Under the pieces are notes generated by a model. That model ran no database searches. It was given only the letters and a program-made list of their open reading frames with translations, and was not told the DNA's origin. Below are positions 17,184 to 26,972 of a stretch of 58,538 nt of DNA, piece after piece. The position numbers and the translations under genes were made by a program. The DNA is from Desulfobacteraceae bacterium (GTDB taxonomy: Bacteria > Desulfobacterota > DSM-4660 > Desulfatiglandales > Desulfatiglandaceae), in NCBI GenBank assembly GCA_030611815.1, contig JAUWPC010000001.1, positions 1-58,538 on the forward strand, written 5' to 3'. Each line of letters begins with the position of its first letter. The stretch's first letter is position 1.

Positions 17184-20100
17184 ATGGTTTATACCACATC
17201 CCTTCCCAAAGAGACCCTTTGGCAAAAGGACCCTTTTCAATTTATAAACCCTGATGATTTTGATGCATTAGGGATCGATCCGGCATATGTCCCTATAGGG
17301 ACCTATGTCTCTTTCAAACACCCATCCCAACTACGGAGCAGATTTGGTGGCAATGCCTATGGGGTTGGCCTTTTTGAGGACTATGATCGACTCAAACCGA
17401 AAGAGATAAGACAACTCCATGCCATCAGCCTCGAAAATCCTGAAGAGATAAGGCTATTTTACAAGGAACTCAATGAAATATATCGCAAGATGGGGCTTTT
17501 GATCAGGTTTTCCAGCCTCGGGAAAAGGTATTACCTGATCCCCGTTCATCTCATATCCGATTCCCTTACCCACATCAGAGCCAGAGTAGACGAGATTAGC
17601 AAGATCGTCGGTTTCCACAGAAAAAAATATCTGAAAGAGTCTCATCGTATAGGTGTGTTGTCGCATCATGACGACTTAATCCTGAATGAGCTTTCTTTTC
17701 GCTTTATGGAGCACAATATTATCGTCTTGGACTCTCTCGATAAATTGTCTGGACTGAACCAGAGCCTGGACCTCGTCATACTGCCGAGCGATCTATACGA
17801 AATTGCCCTCATGGAGGAATTCAGCCCTCTTGCTCAAGAAACGCTTTCAAAAAGGCGGCTCGACCAGTATTGCACCAACATCCTCTGGAAGGTCCGCAAT
17901 TTGCTAAAAACAGACGGCGAAGTTTTTTTGATCGCAGACCATTTTACAGCCAAGACCAATCGAACCGCAGAACTCGTTTTCAAGACAGAGCAGGAAGAAA
18001 AAAACTTCGCGTTGTTCAGTCATATCTTTGGTACTAAGAAAAGATACAAGATCAAAGATCACACCGTCACAGCAAACATCTTTGATTTGCAGAAATATTT
18101 GAGTGGCTCTTATGTAGAGCAGGAAATTGTAGACACTTTACTTGGGGGGAAATCTCTTGAAAAAATGACCCTTGAGGAGATAAATGACCTGCCATATATC
18201 AATACGCAATTCGAAGATTGGCCTTTTTTTATTAACCAGGAAAAGGCCTGGCCCAAGCTCTTATCAGTTTTTTTTGACCGGGTATTTCTTAAGCCTGTGG
18301 TACCTGATCCAGTGAAAAAAGAGTGGAAAAAAAGATTTTCCTGTAGGGACTATTCCCCAAAATACATGATTATTTATTTGGGCCAGAAAAAACCTGTGAA
18401 GACAACTGTAGCGGATGTCAAAAAGGACGTCATTCGATCAAATCTGAGCGGTTGTCCCATTGAACTTGTCGCTGACTACAGGAACTCGTTCGAGTATCTG
18501 ATTCGGACCCTTACGATTGTTCAGGGGAGACTTAAAAGGGGGAGTTATCAGATTCTGCCGCAGGTTTTTATTGATCGCTTGAAATTGCCTTTGGAAAGCA
18601 AAAGCAGGAGATTCAGTGCACTTAACGATGTCATCAAACTCACAACAAAGATTAATCGCCTTGAAAAAATAAGGGGTTACCTGAACCCCGACAAGGTTGA
18701 AGGCTCAAAAACCAGACTGTTTGAAAATTTGGAGGCCCTGGCTCTCTTTGGGTTTACCCACAATGAACTGAAGGAAATAATCCTTATCGCCTTGGGACAT
18801 ACTGCCTTAGGCCGGATCATCTCCGGTAAGGTGACAGAAAAGGCCTTGAAACCTGTTTCTGACCTGGCCCGAACCTATGACCCGCAGCAGGCCCTTAACC
18901 TGCTCCGTTATTGCCGATTGATGACCTTGGCCGAAACAGAGGCGGCCCGTGGCTCTGAGCTTACTCATGAACAGCTCTCACAACTCTTTGACCTTTATGA
19001 ATCGACAGTAAGAGTTGTGGTCAATCAGGAATTGGACTGGGATCAGCTTTTGGATGAGAAAATAGCCTCCATAGGGGGGATACACAACAAAATTGTTCAA
19101 AAAATTCTCATGATGATGAATTATTTTGAGTTCCTCGATAACTGGGCTGAACTCAGGCAAAAAGGTGGGATGGAAAAAGAATCCTTGGCTGATTATGATG
19201 AACGGAGATTGGCCAGGATAGAGAACGTTATAAAACTTGTTAATAAAATGGAACAATTCGAAGAGATGTATCTCAAGTTCGACCGTTTGCAACTTCCCGT
19301 GTTTTACAGAAAATTTCTCGAATTGGAGTTCTATGGGACATGGCATCTCTTTGAGAGAATGGATAGTCAAAATGTCTTTGTGCTTCTCTGGATTGCAGTG
19401 AATGTAGCAGAGGGGGAAATCGTCAATTTTAACCCGGTGCTGGCTGATGTGGAGACAAGGGAAATCGAAGATCGGGTGAAAAAAATTGAGCAGGAGGCAT
19501 CGTCCGTCAATATTGAGCGCCTCGATCTGGCGATCCTCACACAGTTTAGAGATCAGTTGAGCCAAGAGAAATCCTCATTTATAATGGGGACCGGTTTTCA
19601 GCTAAGCATCTCATCAAAGACACAGGCATTGGAGATTGCCTATAAGGACATATCCCGGGATATTGAAAGGGTGGCCTCCCTGTCAAAAATAATATTTACC
19701 CGACCAATTTCCGAAATACCACAGGAAGAGCTGAAGAGCCTGGAGAAATTGTTTTCTGATCTTGAGACCTTTTTCCAAAGCCATCTCAGGGTCGTTAAGG
19801 AAATCGATTCTACATTGAAATTGCCTGCAAAGCAGAAGAGATGGTTTCAGGAGACCAAGGAACTTAGAGAAACCTTGAGATCAAATTTCCTGAGCGTCAT
19901 GTTTCGTCCTGAGCATCTATATGCTGATCTTGCCCTCCTTTTTTATAACGCGCCCTCTCTCTTGAATTTTCTGCTCCCCGAATTCATGGCCCTTCAGGAC
20001 CTCGATATCTCCGGACATATTTACTTAACTTCTCCTGTCACTAATTACATTCTTGCTGCAACAAGAAAATTCCAGGCCTTGATTACGCATGACAAGCAGG

Positions 20101-21893
20101 GTTTCCAGGACATAGACTTCCTGCACAGGTTGGCTCAAAAGGAATTTGGGCCCATGGCCACTGGCATCGTGGGACTCAGTGAACTACAGTTGGAAAACCT
20201 TGGGGAAATTATTGAGGGCTTTAGAAGCAACCCTGCCCTCGTTGACGCACTCGCCAAATCATTCATATTTCAGGATCTCGGAAGAGTGCCCGCTCTTAGA
20301 AAAAAGTACAGCGAAGAAATCAACCCGGCAGACCTGGCCGGGGCAGGCGCACTTTTTGTGGAAAGGGAAAAAATTGCTGAACGGTATGGTCTTAACGAAG
20401 ATGAAAAATCGTATCTTATTTTCTTGGTTAGGCATCACGCCTTGCTCCATCATACTGTACGGGGAGAAATATCGCTTTCTGCCATACAATCGATCCTCGA
20501 CCCCCATGACAAGGAACTCTTTGACGCATTTCTTGTATTTTCATTCATAATGCTTTCCGCAATCAGGGAAGATCTGATCCTTGAGGATTTAGCAGTCCGG
20601 TTTTTCCAGATAAGGGCCATGTGTCATAAGATAATTGATGGTGAAATGACCCTTGAAGGAGAGTTGAACAAGGTTTTTGAGGAGAGGGGTTCCCTTTTTT
20701 GCGCCCTTGAAAGGCACCAAACCGAAGGACTTCCTGAGGGTATTTCATTAGCTGATTACTTGGAATCAAAGGAATGGGAGGAAATAGATAGATCAAGAAT
20801 TCTCAGGGCTGGAAGGATGATTTTTGCGACAGAAAGGATCTTCAGGTTGCGGGGTATTAGGCATGTTGAATTCCAAGATCTCGCAAACCTTATGTTAGAG
20901 GTCCCCCTGAAATATATTCACAAGCAAAGAAAATTTCACAATGTGGGGTATGCGACTTTTGAAAAGGAGGTCTATGAGGCCTTTCGTATATACAGAACCC
21001 TTCAGAATTTAGCAGAGCCGGTGAGGCATTTCATGTTAGACCAACTCATCGGGGATAGAGTGCGTATCTTTGGATATGAGAAAGTAGGCGGTTATTTGAG
21101 CTACGAGAGCCAGGTTAAACTCCTCTTGGTGGGACTATTGGGAACAAAGAAGATCAGATCAAATGATGAGCCGGTCTCTCTAAGTTTTTTAGGCATGAGC
21201 GAAGAAATTGAAAAACGTTATGAGGCGGTTAATGACTGCCTGAACGAGCTTTCCATAGAGAAACTCTGGGAAGAGGGCTACCAGTTGACCCATCTATTTA
21301 GCGCCAAAACCGGGATCTTACTGAGGAAGGGAAGTTTTCCCAATTTTCTTTCCGTGGATTTTCAGGACCGCATATCTATCTCTCGTAAGATATCTTACCT
21401 GTCGTCTATTAATGATCTGGAACAACTGAAAAACTATTTTCATTACAGCTTAAGCTCTCTGCGAAAACATCTCTTTTATACGGATGATTATGAGCTTCTC
21501 CTTGAAAAGGCCTTTGAAAAGAGGATGACTGAAATTACGGATATGATATTGGACCGCGCAGAAAGACAGATGGGCCTGGTCAAAGATTTTGGAGATCTCC
21601 ATAATCTGGCAAATGACCTTCTTGATCGATCCTGGGATATCGGCTTTTCCCGAGAGCAGAAACACAGGCTGAACGATTTTTACGAGATGAGAAAGGATAC
21701 CTTGAAGAAGGAAAAGCTCTCGGAAATTGAAGGGATACTTGATAGCATCCATGATCCGCAGGAGTTGAAGGACTACTGGCAGAGCATCAAATGGTATCTG
21801 CAGGCAAACCGTCGATTTTTCGGAAAGGAGTTTGAAAATCTCATTGCCAAAAAGTTTGACGCTGTTAGCGCTAAGATAACTGGTAACCTTTGA
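17184..21893 (+). CDS. Very large protein of unknown function with a GlnD-like degenerate HD region
   Basis: 1569 residues, one uninterrupted frame, no signal peptide or membrane segment. Not recognised as a whole. Residues about 155-330 have alternating hydrophobic strands and an LLKTDGEVFLIADHF stretch reminiscent of the late part of a Rossmann-fold methyltransferase. Around residues 1020-1130 the pattern FQDLGR ... GAGALFVEREKIAERYGL ... LIFLVRHHALLHHTVRGE resembles the HD domain of GlnD uridylyltransferases, but the HD pair is replaced by Gln1030-Asp1031, so hydrolase activity is doubtful. Other regions are helical. It follows the LivM gene by 362 bases (with hairpin A in between), so shared control with the importer is possible but not shown. 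The ATG follows GGAGGAC. All functional remarks are inference from pattern only. Confidence 0.8.
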   Translation: MVYTTSLPKETLWQKDPFQFINPDDFDALGIDPAYVPIGTYVSFKHPSQLRSRFGGNAYGVGLFEDYDRLKPKEIRQLHAISLENPEEIRLFYKELNEIYRKMGLLIRFSSLGKRYYLIPVHLISDSLTHIRARVDEISKIVGFHRKKYLKESHRIGVLSHHDDLILNELSFRFMEHNIIVLDSLDKLSGLNQSLDLVILPSDLYEIALMEEFSPLAQETLSKRRLDQYCTNILWKVRNLLKTDGEVFLIADHFTAKTNRTAELVFKTEQEEKNFALFSHIFGTKKRYKIKDHTVTANIFDLQKYLSGSYVEQEIVDTLLGGKSLEKMTLEEINDLPYINTQFEDWPFFINQEKAWPKLLSVFFDRVFLKPVVPDPVKKEWKKRFSCRDYSPKYMIIYLGQKKPVKTTVADVKKDVIRSNLSGCPIELVADYRNSFEYLIRTLTIVQGRLKRGSYQILPQVFIDRLKLPLESKSRRFSALNDVIKLTTKINRLEKIRGYLNPDKVEGSKTRLFENLEALALFGFTHNELKEIILIALGHTALGRIISGKVTEKALKPVSDLARTYDPQQALNLLRYCRLMTLAETEAARGSELTHEQLSQLFDLYESTVRVVVNQELDWDQLLDEKIASIGGIHNKIVQKILMMMNYFEFLDNWAELRQKGGMEKESLADYDERRLARIENVIKLVNKMEQFEEMYLKFDRLQLPVFYRKFLELEFYGTWHLFERMDSQNVFVLLWIAVNVAEGEIVNFNPVLADVETREIEDRVKKIEQEASSVNIERLDLAILTQFRDQLSQEKSSFIMGTGFQLSISSKTQALEIAYKDISRDIERVASLSKIIFTRPISEIPQEELKSLEKLFSDLETFFQSHLRVVKEIDSTLKLPAKQKRWFQETKELRETLRSNFLSVMFRPEHLYADLALLFYNAPSLLNFLLPEFMALQDLDISGHIYLTSPVTNYILAATRKFQALITHDKQGFQDIDFLHRLAQKEFGPMATGIVGLSELQLENLGEIIEGFRSNPALVDALAKSFIFQDLGRVPALRKKYSEEINPADLAGAGALFVEREKIAERYGLNEDEKSYLIFLVRHHALLHHTVRGEISLSAIQSILDPHDKELFDAFLVFSFIMLSAIREDLILEDLAVRFFQIRAMCHKIIDGEMTLEGELNKVFEERGSLFCALERHQTEGLPEGISLADYLESKEWEEIDRSRILRAGRMIFATERIFRLRGIRHVEFQDLANLMLEVPLKYIHKQRKFHNVGYATFEKEVYEAFRIYRTLQNLAEPVRHFMLDQLIGDRVRIFGYEKVGGYLSYESQVKLLLVGLLGTKKIRSNDEPVSLSFLGMSEEIEKRYEAVNDCLNELSIEKLWEEGYQLTHLFSAKTGILLRKGSFPNFLSVDFQDRISISRKISYLSSINDLEQLKNYFHYSLSSLRKHLFYTDDYELLLEKAFEKRMTEITDMILDRAERQMGLVKDFGDLHNLANDLLDRSWDIGFSREQKHRLNDFYEMRKDTLKKEKLSEIEGILDSIHDPQELKDYWQSIKWYLQANRRFFGKEFENLIAKKFDAVSAKITGNL

Positions 21894-21907
21894 ACACTGT
21901 CGAAGAT

Positions 21908-21926
21908 CCCCGCACATAGTGCGGGG
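21908..21926. terminator. Perfect GC-rich hairpin between convergent genes
   Basis: CCCCGCAC and GTGCGGGG are perfectly complementary around ATA. The hairpin lies 15 bases after the large gene and 16 bases before the end of the convergent acyl-CoA ligase gene. It lacks a long T-run on either side, so it may be a weak bidirectional terminator. Confidence 0.6.
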
Positions 21927-21941
21927 CTACGTTTATGACCG

Positions 21942-23519
21942 TTAATCAAGCTTCTGGAATGCCTCTCTCCGGCCTGTGTATTTCTCCCTCATCTGGGGTT
22001 TCATGAGCTTACCCGTGGGGTTTCTCATGACCTGATCAAGGACCACCCTGCGTGGCACCTTATACATGGAAAGTCTTGACTTGGCAAATTCGATGACTTC
22101 CTCTTCTGTCATCTCTTCACCTTGCTTAACCTGTATAATAGCCATCACAATTTCCACAAGACGCTCGTCAGGATATCCTATGCAGGCGATGTCATCGATC
22201 TTGGGATGCTCCATCAAGGCATCCTCGATTTCCACCGGGAAGATATTCTCTCCACCGCTGGTTATCATATCCTTCTTGCGATCAACTATATAGAAGAAAC
22301 CTTCATCATCGGTTTTAAGAAGGTCACCGGTGTAAAGCCAGCCATCCCTAAGGCCCTCTTCAGTCATTTCCGGGTTATTAAAATATTCCTTCATCATGCG
22401 GGTTGTGGTGAATATTAGCTCTCCCACCTCACCGGGTGCCAATTCTTTATCAGAATCAACGATCTTTGCCTCAACACCAAAGGTAGGCTTCCCTATAGAT
22501 CCGGGTTTTCTTAGTACGTCTTCAGGATAGAGATTAAATGTGCCCCCTCCCCCGCCCTCGGTGATGCCATAGATATTGGAGACGGCGCATGGGAGTTTTT
22601 CAACAAGACTTTTCATGACATCAAAGGGTACAGGCTGTGCACCGATCTCCATATATCTCCAATTAGAGAGATCGTAATCTGAAAGGTTAATTGTACCATC
22701 CTTAATGGCGTTCAGGATTGCAACTGCAATTGGCACAACAAAGAGGACGTCCGTTCCCTTTTCCTCGGCTATGGCCTCAATGATCCATTTGGGGTCTTTC
22801 AATTCCGTAATCATGGTACCGGTAGCGCCTGTTGCGTAAAAGGGGGCCCACAGAAACATGGTCCCGCTGTGATAGAGGGGGAGGAAGAAGACATAGTTGT
22901 CGTTCTTCTCCACAAAATAACTCATGCCGTTGCCTATGGCTGTATTATTCAGGGAATAATGGGTGTGTAAAACAGGTTTCGGTTTACCGGTGGTGCCTGA
23001 GGTGAACATCATGGCCAGATTATGCTGATCATCCACATCCACCATCGCCTCTGAAATATCATCATAGGCAGCAATAGTCCTGTAATCGATCATATCGTCC
23101 GGCACCTCATCCCCTACACAGATGTACTTCTCTACGGTTGTCAGTTCATTTTGAACGGGTTGGACAACGGGAAGAAACTCTGAACCCAGCATAAACACCT
23201 TAGGATCACATACCTCAGCAGCATAGAGGATATCAGGCCCCACAAACCTGAAATTCAGAGGTACGATCACTCCACCGAGCTTGATGATGCCATAATAGGT
23301 GATCAACCACTCAAGAGAATTGTTCTGCAGGTGCATGACGTAGTCGCCATCCTTTACCCCCAATTCTTTTGACAGGTAATTTGCCACTTTATTGATGCCA
23401 TCATTAAACTCTTTCCATGTAAGGGTCCTCCGCCTGTTTATAGAAGGGGCCCGCTCAATCAGACATATCTTATCAGATAAATGACGGGCATGAATTGTGG
23501 CATATTTTGCGTAATTCAT
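21942..23519 (-). CDS. AMP-dependent acyl-CoA ligase
   Basis: 525 residues, class I adenylate-forming family. Motifs: MMFTSGTTGKPKPVLHTH near residue 180, IYGITEGGGG near 315, GWLYTGDLLKTDDEGFF near 400 and DRKKDMITSGGENIFPVE near 420, and the catalytic Lys region NPTGKLMKP near residue 510. The length and spacing fit medium-chain or aromatic acid CoA ligases. It is followed 17 bases later... in transcription order it lies downstream of LivF, at the end of the LivKHMGF operon, so the imported compound may be its substrate (inference). The terminator-like hairpin follows its stop. Confidence 0.92.
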   Translation of the reverse strand: MNYAKYATIHARHLSDKICLIERAPSINRRRTLTWKEFNDGINKVANYLSKELGVKDGDYVMHLQNNSLEWLITYYGIIKLGGVIVPLNFRFVGPDILYAAEVCDPKVFMLGSEFLPVVQPVQNELTTVEKYICVGDEVPDDMIDYRTIAAYDDISEAMVDVDDQHNLAMMFTSGTTGKPKPVLHTHYSLNNTAIGNGMSYFVEKNDNYVFFLPLYHSGTMFLWAPFYATGATGTMITELKDPKWIIEAIAEEKGTDVLFVVPIAVAILNAIKDGTINLSDYDLSNWRYMEIGAQPVPFDVMKSLVEKLPCAVSNIYGITEGGGGGTFNLYPEDVLRKPGSIGKPTFGVEAKIVDSDKELAPGEVGELIFTTTRMMKEYFNNPEMTEEGLRDGWLYTGDLLKTDDEGFFYIVDRKKDMITSGGENIFPVEIEDALMEHPKIDDIACIGYPDERLVEIVMAIIQVKQGEEMTEEEVIEFAKSRLSMYKVPRRVVLDQVMRNPTGKLMKPQMREKYTGRREAFQKLD

Positions 23520-23536
23520 GGGTACTTCTCCTTTTT

Positions 23537-24250
23537 CTATCCTCCCAGGTAGGCTTCCTTGACCCTGGGATTGTCTGAGAGTTCTTTGGCCAGCCCTTCC
23601 AGGACTATTTCACCCGTCTCCAGTACACATGCGTGGTTTGCAATCTTAAGAGCGGCCTTCGCATTTTGCTCAACGAGCAGGATCGTGGTACCTGTCTCGT
23701 TGAGTTTTTTAATGACGCCAAATATGTCCTTTACAATTATAGGGGCTAAACCCATTGAAGGTTCGTCAAAAAGGAGCAGTTCAGGTCTGCCCATAAGGGC
23801 GCGTGCGATGGCCAGCATCTGCTGTTCACCACCGGAAAGTGTCCCTGCAATCTGCTCGGAGCGTTTTTCCAAGATGGGAAACATCCTGTAGACACCCTGA
23901 ATTTTTTCGTTGATATCCTTGCGATAGCGCCGTTTGTGGTAGAGGTAGGCCCCAAGATGAATATTGTCCTTCACCGAGAGACGGACAAAAAGCTGTCTTC
24001 CTTCCGGCACCTGGGATATACCCAGGCCTACAATCCGATTTGCAGGGAGGTTGACAATATCCTGATTTTTAAAAAGAATCCGGCCCATTTTGGTTTTAAT
24101 AAGGCCGGAAACGGACTTCAGGAGAGTGGATTTACCCGCCCCATTTGCGCCTATGATGGAGAAGATCTCCCCTTTGGGTACCTTTATGGAGATCCCTTTA
24201 AGGGCCAGGATACTATTATAAAAGGCATTGAGTTCTTCAATCCTCAGCAT
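23537..24250 (-). CDS. livF: ABC transporter ATP-binding protein LivF-type (system B)
   Basis: 237 residues. Walker A GANGAGKST, signature LSGGEQQMLAIARAL, Walker B LLLFDEPSMGLAP, H-loop LLVEQNA and the C-terminal KEAYLGG ending are all typical of LivF. I start at the ATG at 24250, which overlaps the end of the LivG gene (TAAG/ATG region); an earlier ATG at 24280 would lie within LivG and add ten unmatched residues. It pairs with LivG to power the two permeases. Confidence 0.93.
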   Translation of the reverse strand: MLRIEELNAFYNSILALKGISIKVPKGEIFSIIGANGAGKSTLLKSVSGLIKTKMGRILFKNQDIVNLPANRIVGLGISQVPEGRQLFVRLSVKDNIHLGAYLYHKRRYRKDINEKIQGVYRMFPILEKRSEQIAGTLSGGEQQMLAIARALMGRPELLLFDEPSMGLAPIIVKDIFGVIKKLNETGTTILLVEQNAKAALKIANHACVLETGEIVLEGLAKELSDNPRVKEAYLGG

Positions 24251-24251
24251 C

Positions 24252-25055
24252 TTAGTCTTCCCCTCCCAAATAGGCCTCAATCACCTTCGGGTCATTTTGT
24301 ACCTGTTCAGGGGGGCCCTCTGCAATCTTTTCTCCGTAGTTAAGTACCATGATTTCATCCGAGAGATCCATGACCACTTTCATATCATGTTCCACCAGAA
24401 GGACAGTGATTCCTTTCTCCCTGATTAACCTGATCAGTGAAGACGCCACTTGAGTTTCTGTCTCATTAAGGCCGGCTACGGGTTCGTCCAGGCACAAGAG
24501 ATCCGGTTGAGTGGCCAGTCCCCGACCGATTTCAAGTAGCTTCTGTTCGCCTAAAGGCAGACTGTCCGCAGGTTCGTTGAATTTATCCTTGAGATTGATA
24601 AATTCCAGGATATCCATCGCTTTTTCCTTGATTTTGTTCTCTTTTCTTTTTACCTGTGGCAACTTGAAACCAGTGGCCAAAAAGGATGACCGTATTCGGG
24701 TGTGACAACCAACCATAACATTTTCAAGGACAGTCATGTTGTCAAACAGCTCAACCGTCTGAAAGGTGCGGGAAAGTCCCCGGCTCGCAATATCGTGGGC
24801 CTTCAGGTGTTCAATGGCCTGTCCCTTAAAGCGAATTGTCCCCTCTGTTGGGGGAAAGAAGCCCGTAATGACATTAAAGAGTGTGGTCTTGCCCGCACCG
24901 TTGGGACCGATAATGGCCTTTATGATTCCCTTTTTCACCCGGAAATTCTGGTTGATAAGGGCCATTAGCCCACCGAAGGCCATGGCAACCTGCTCCACTT
25001 CAAGAATATTCTTTTCCAATGACTCTCTCACCTGAAATTTTAATTCCTGAACCAA
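24252..25055 (-). CDS. livG: ABC transporter ATP-binding protein LivG-type (system B)
   Basis: 267 residues. Walker A GPNGAGKTT near residue 52, the signature is reduced (DSLPLGEQKLLEIGRGLA), Walker B LLCLDEPVAGLN, H-loop LLVEHDMKVV, and ending IEAYLGGED. The N-terminal 17 residues precede the usual start of the domain. The gene overlaps the LivM gene by 16 bases and is followed directly by LivF. It differs clearly from the system A LivG, so the two importers are not recent duplicates. Confidence 0.93.
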   Translation of the reverse strand: MVQELKFQVRESLEKNILEVEQVAMAFGGLMALINQNFRVKKGIIKAIIGPNGAGKTTLFNVITGFFPPTEGTIRFKGQAIEHLKAHDIASRGLSRTFQTVELFDNMTVLENVMVGCHTRIRSSFLATGFKLPQVKRKENKIKEKAMDILEFINLKDKFNEPADSLPLGEQKLLEIGRGLATQPDLLCLDEPVAGLNETETQVASSLIRLIREKGITVLLVEHDMKVVMDLSDEIMVLNYGEKIAEGPPEQVQNDPKVIEAYLGGED

Positions 25056-25993
25056 CCCTTTATAATCCCTGGAATGCCTGCAAGACCATCGGGCAAAAAG
25101 ATGGTGACTAAAAGGAGGATTCCGCCATATACGATAATCTCAAATTCCCCAAAAAAATGCAGCCATTCATAACTTAAAAATGTAATCAGAAAAGCGCCTA
25201 TGATCGCGCCCCAGATTTGATGCATCCCCCCCAATGCGATCATGATTAATAACTTAATGGAAACGAAAAGGTCAAAGGTGGAGGGGTTTATGAAATTAAG
25301 GTAATGGGCGTAAAGGCTCCCTGCCAGGGATGCCAATACAGCCCCGTAGATGAATACAATTATCTTGAACCGGGAGATGTTAACGCCCATGGCGCTGGCT
25401 GCCGTCTCACTGGAATGGATAGCCCTCAGGGCCCGTCCTGTACGGGACTGTATGATATTTATGGTAAAGATAAAGGCGGCAAAAACAAAGGCCCAAACAA
25501 GGTAATAATATTTATTAACGGAATCAAATTGAAACCCGAAGAGGCTCAGCCCTGGAATACCGCGCATACCATCGGGACCACCGGTCAATTCAACTTCTTC
25601 ATTGAAGATGATGAAGACGATTATACCGAACGCCAGGGTAGCCATGGCGAGGTAATGTCCCTTTAATTTAAGGGAAGGCGCTCCTACTAATAAGGCTACG
25701 AGTGCCGATATCCCCATGCCGATCAACATGCAGAGCCAGGGATTCATGCCGTATCGGACGGTGAGGATGCCGGATGCATAGGCCCCGATACCGTAGAACG
25801 CCGCCTGGCAAAGTGATATCTGACCAGCATAACCCATAAGCAGACTGAGACCAATGGTGATCAGACAATAGATCCCTGCGAAGACCATGAGGTCGGGATA
25901 ATGGCCAATAGCAGGAATATGTTTTGCAATCCAGGGAAAGCAGATGATGATGGCAAAAAAGATGGCAATTGGAAGTTTACTGATTCGTAACAC
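25040..25993 (-). CDS. livM: ABC transporter permease LivM-type (system B)
   Basis: 317 residues with about eight to nine hydrophobic segments. Family stretches: LLMGYAGQISLCQAAFYGIG, and GGMHQIWGAIIGAFLI as the loop contacting the ATPase. It follows LivH by only two bases and overlaps LivG. Inner membrane component of the importer. Confidence 0.93.
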   Translation of the reverse strand: MLRISKLPIAIFFAIIICFPWIAKHIPAIGHYPDLMVFAGIYCLITIGLSLLMGYAGQISLCQAAFYGIGAYASGILTVRYGMNPWLCMLIGMGISALVALLVGAPSLKLKGHYLAMATLAFGIIVFIIFNEEVELTGGPDGMRGIPGLSLFGFQFDSVNKYYYLVWAFVFAAFIFTINIIQSRTGRALRAIHSSETAASAMGVNISRFKIIVFIYGAVLASLAGSLYAHYLNFINPSTFDLFVSIKLLIMIALGGMHQIWGAIIGAFLITFLSYEWLHFFGEFEIIVYGGILLLVTIFLPDGLAGIPGIIKGWFRN

Positions 25994-25995
25994 GC

Positions 25996-26898
25996 CTAAA
26001 ACCTTTTCATCTTGCTGATTTCTACGCTGCCTAAGAGTCCGCTGGGCTTAAAAAACAGAACAGCCAGAAGTACAATTAATGCAAAGGCATCCTTGTACGC
26101 GGAGGAGATGAGGCCGGCACCGAAGGACTCGATAGTCCCCATGATCAGCCCCCCCAGGATAGCGCCGGGAAAACTGCCGAGGCCGCCAAGAATAGCAGCC
26201 CCGAATCCCTTTATAGCCAGTGAGACTCCACGGTCATATTCCATTAAGGAGATGGGGGTGACGATTATGCCGGCAATGGCGCCGATGGCGGCAGAAAGGG
26301 CAAAAGAGAGTAAAATCATCTTCTTAGTGTCAATGCCCACAAGGCTGGCCGCATCCGGATTGTCTGCGCAGGCGCGCATGGCCTTGCCGATAATGGTGCT
26401 ATTAAAGAAGATGGACAGAGATATTGTGATGAGGATCAAAAAGCCTATTACCCAGAGATATTGGGGTTGGATTATGGCCCCAAAAAATGAAATGGGATCA
26501 CGCCCTGAGAAAGCCTGAAGGTCAAAAGGGTCCTTGCCCCAGATAACCATGGCCACGCCCTTCATCAGGATCGAGGCAGCAATAGTGGCGATAATCAGGG
26601 TAAGGACCGAAGGCTTTCTGATGGGTCGGATTGCAAGCCGGTCCAGTAGAATTCCCACCAGCATTACAAGGACAACTGTGGCGGGGAAGGCGATAACAAG
26701 AGGAAGGCCGGCGGAGACGTGAAAGACAACCATGACAAGGCCCCCCAATACGACAAACTCACCCTGGGCAAAGTTGATGATCTCGGTCACGTTATAGATG
26801 ATAATGAACCCGAGAGCCACCATAGCATAAATGCTGCCTATGGTGAGCCCGGTGATGAGATACTGCAGGAGCTGGGTTGCGAATGTGATTTTTTCCAT
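25996..26898 (-). CDS. livH: ABC transporter permease LivH-type (system B)
   Basis: 300 residues, about eight hydrophobic segments. Typical stretches are YLITGLTIGSIYAMVALG, INFAQGEFVVLGG and GGLGSFPGAILGG. It is placed 74 bases after the binding-protein gene and two bases before LivM. It forms the transmembrane pore with LivM. Confidence 0.93.
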   Translation of the reverse strand: MEKITFATQLLQYLITGLTIGSIYAMVALGFIIIYNVTEIINFAQGEFVVLGGLVMVVFHVSAGLPLVIAFPATVVLVMLVGILLDRLAIRPIRKPSVLTLIIATIAASILMKGVAMVIWGKDPFDLQAFSGRDPISFFGAIIQPQYLWVIGFLILITISLSIFFNSTIIGKAMRACADNPDAASLVGIDTKKMILLSFALSAAIGAIAGIIVTPISLMEYDRGVSLAIKGFGAAILGGLGSFPGAILGGLIMGTIESFGAGLISSAYKDAFALIVLLAVLFFKPSGLLGSVEISKMKRF

Positions 26899-26972
26899 GC
26901 TAATTCCGAATTAAAAAGTGAGGGTGGATATAATCTCACCCTCACTCTCTGATTTCCCTGACAGGAATCTCT

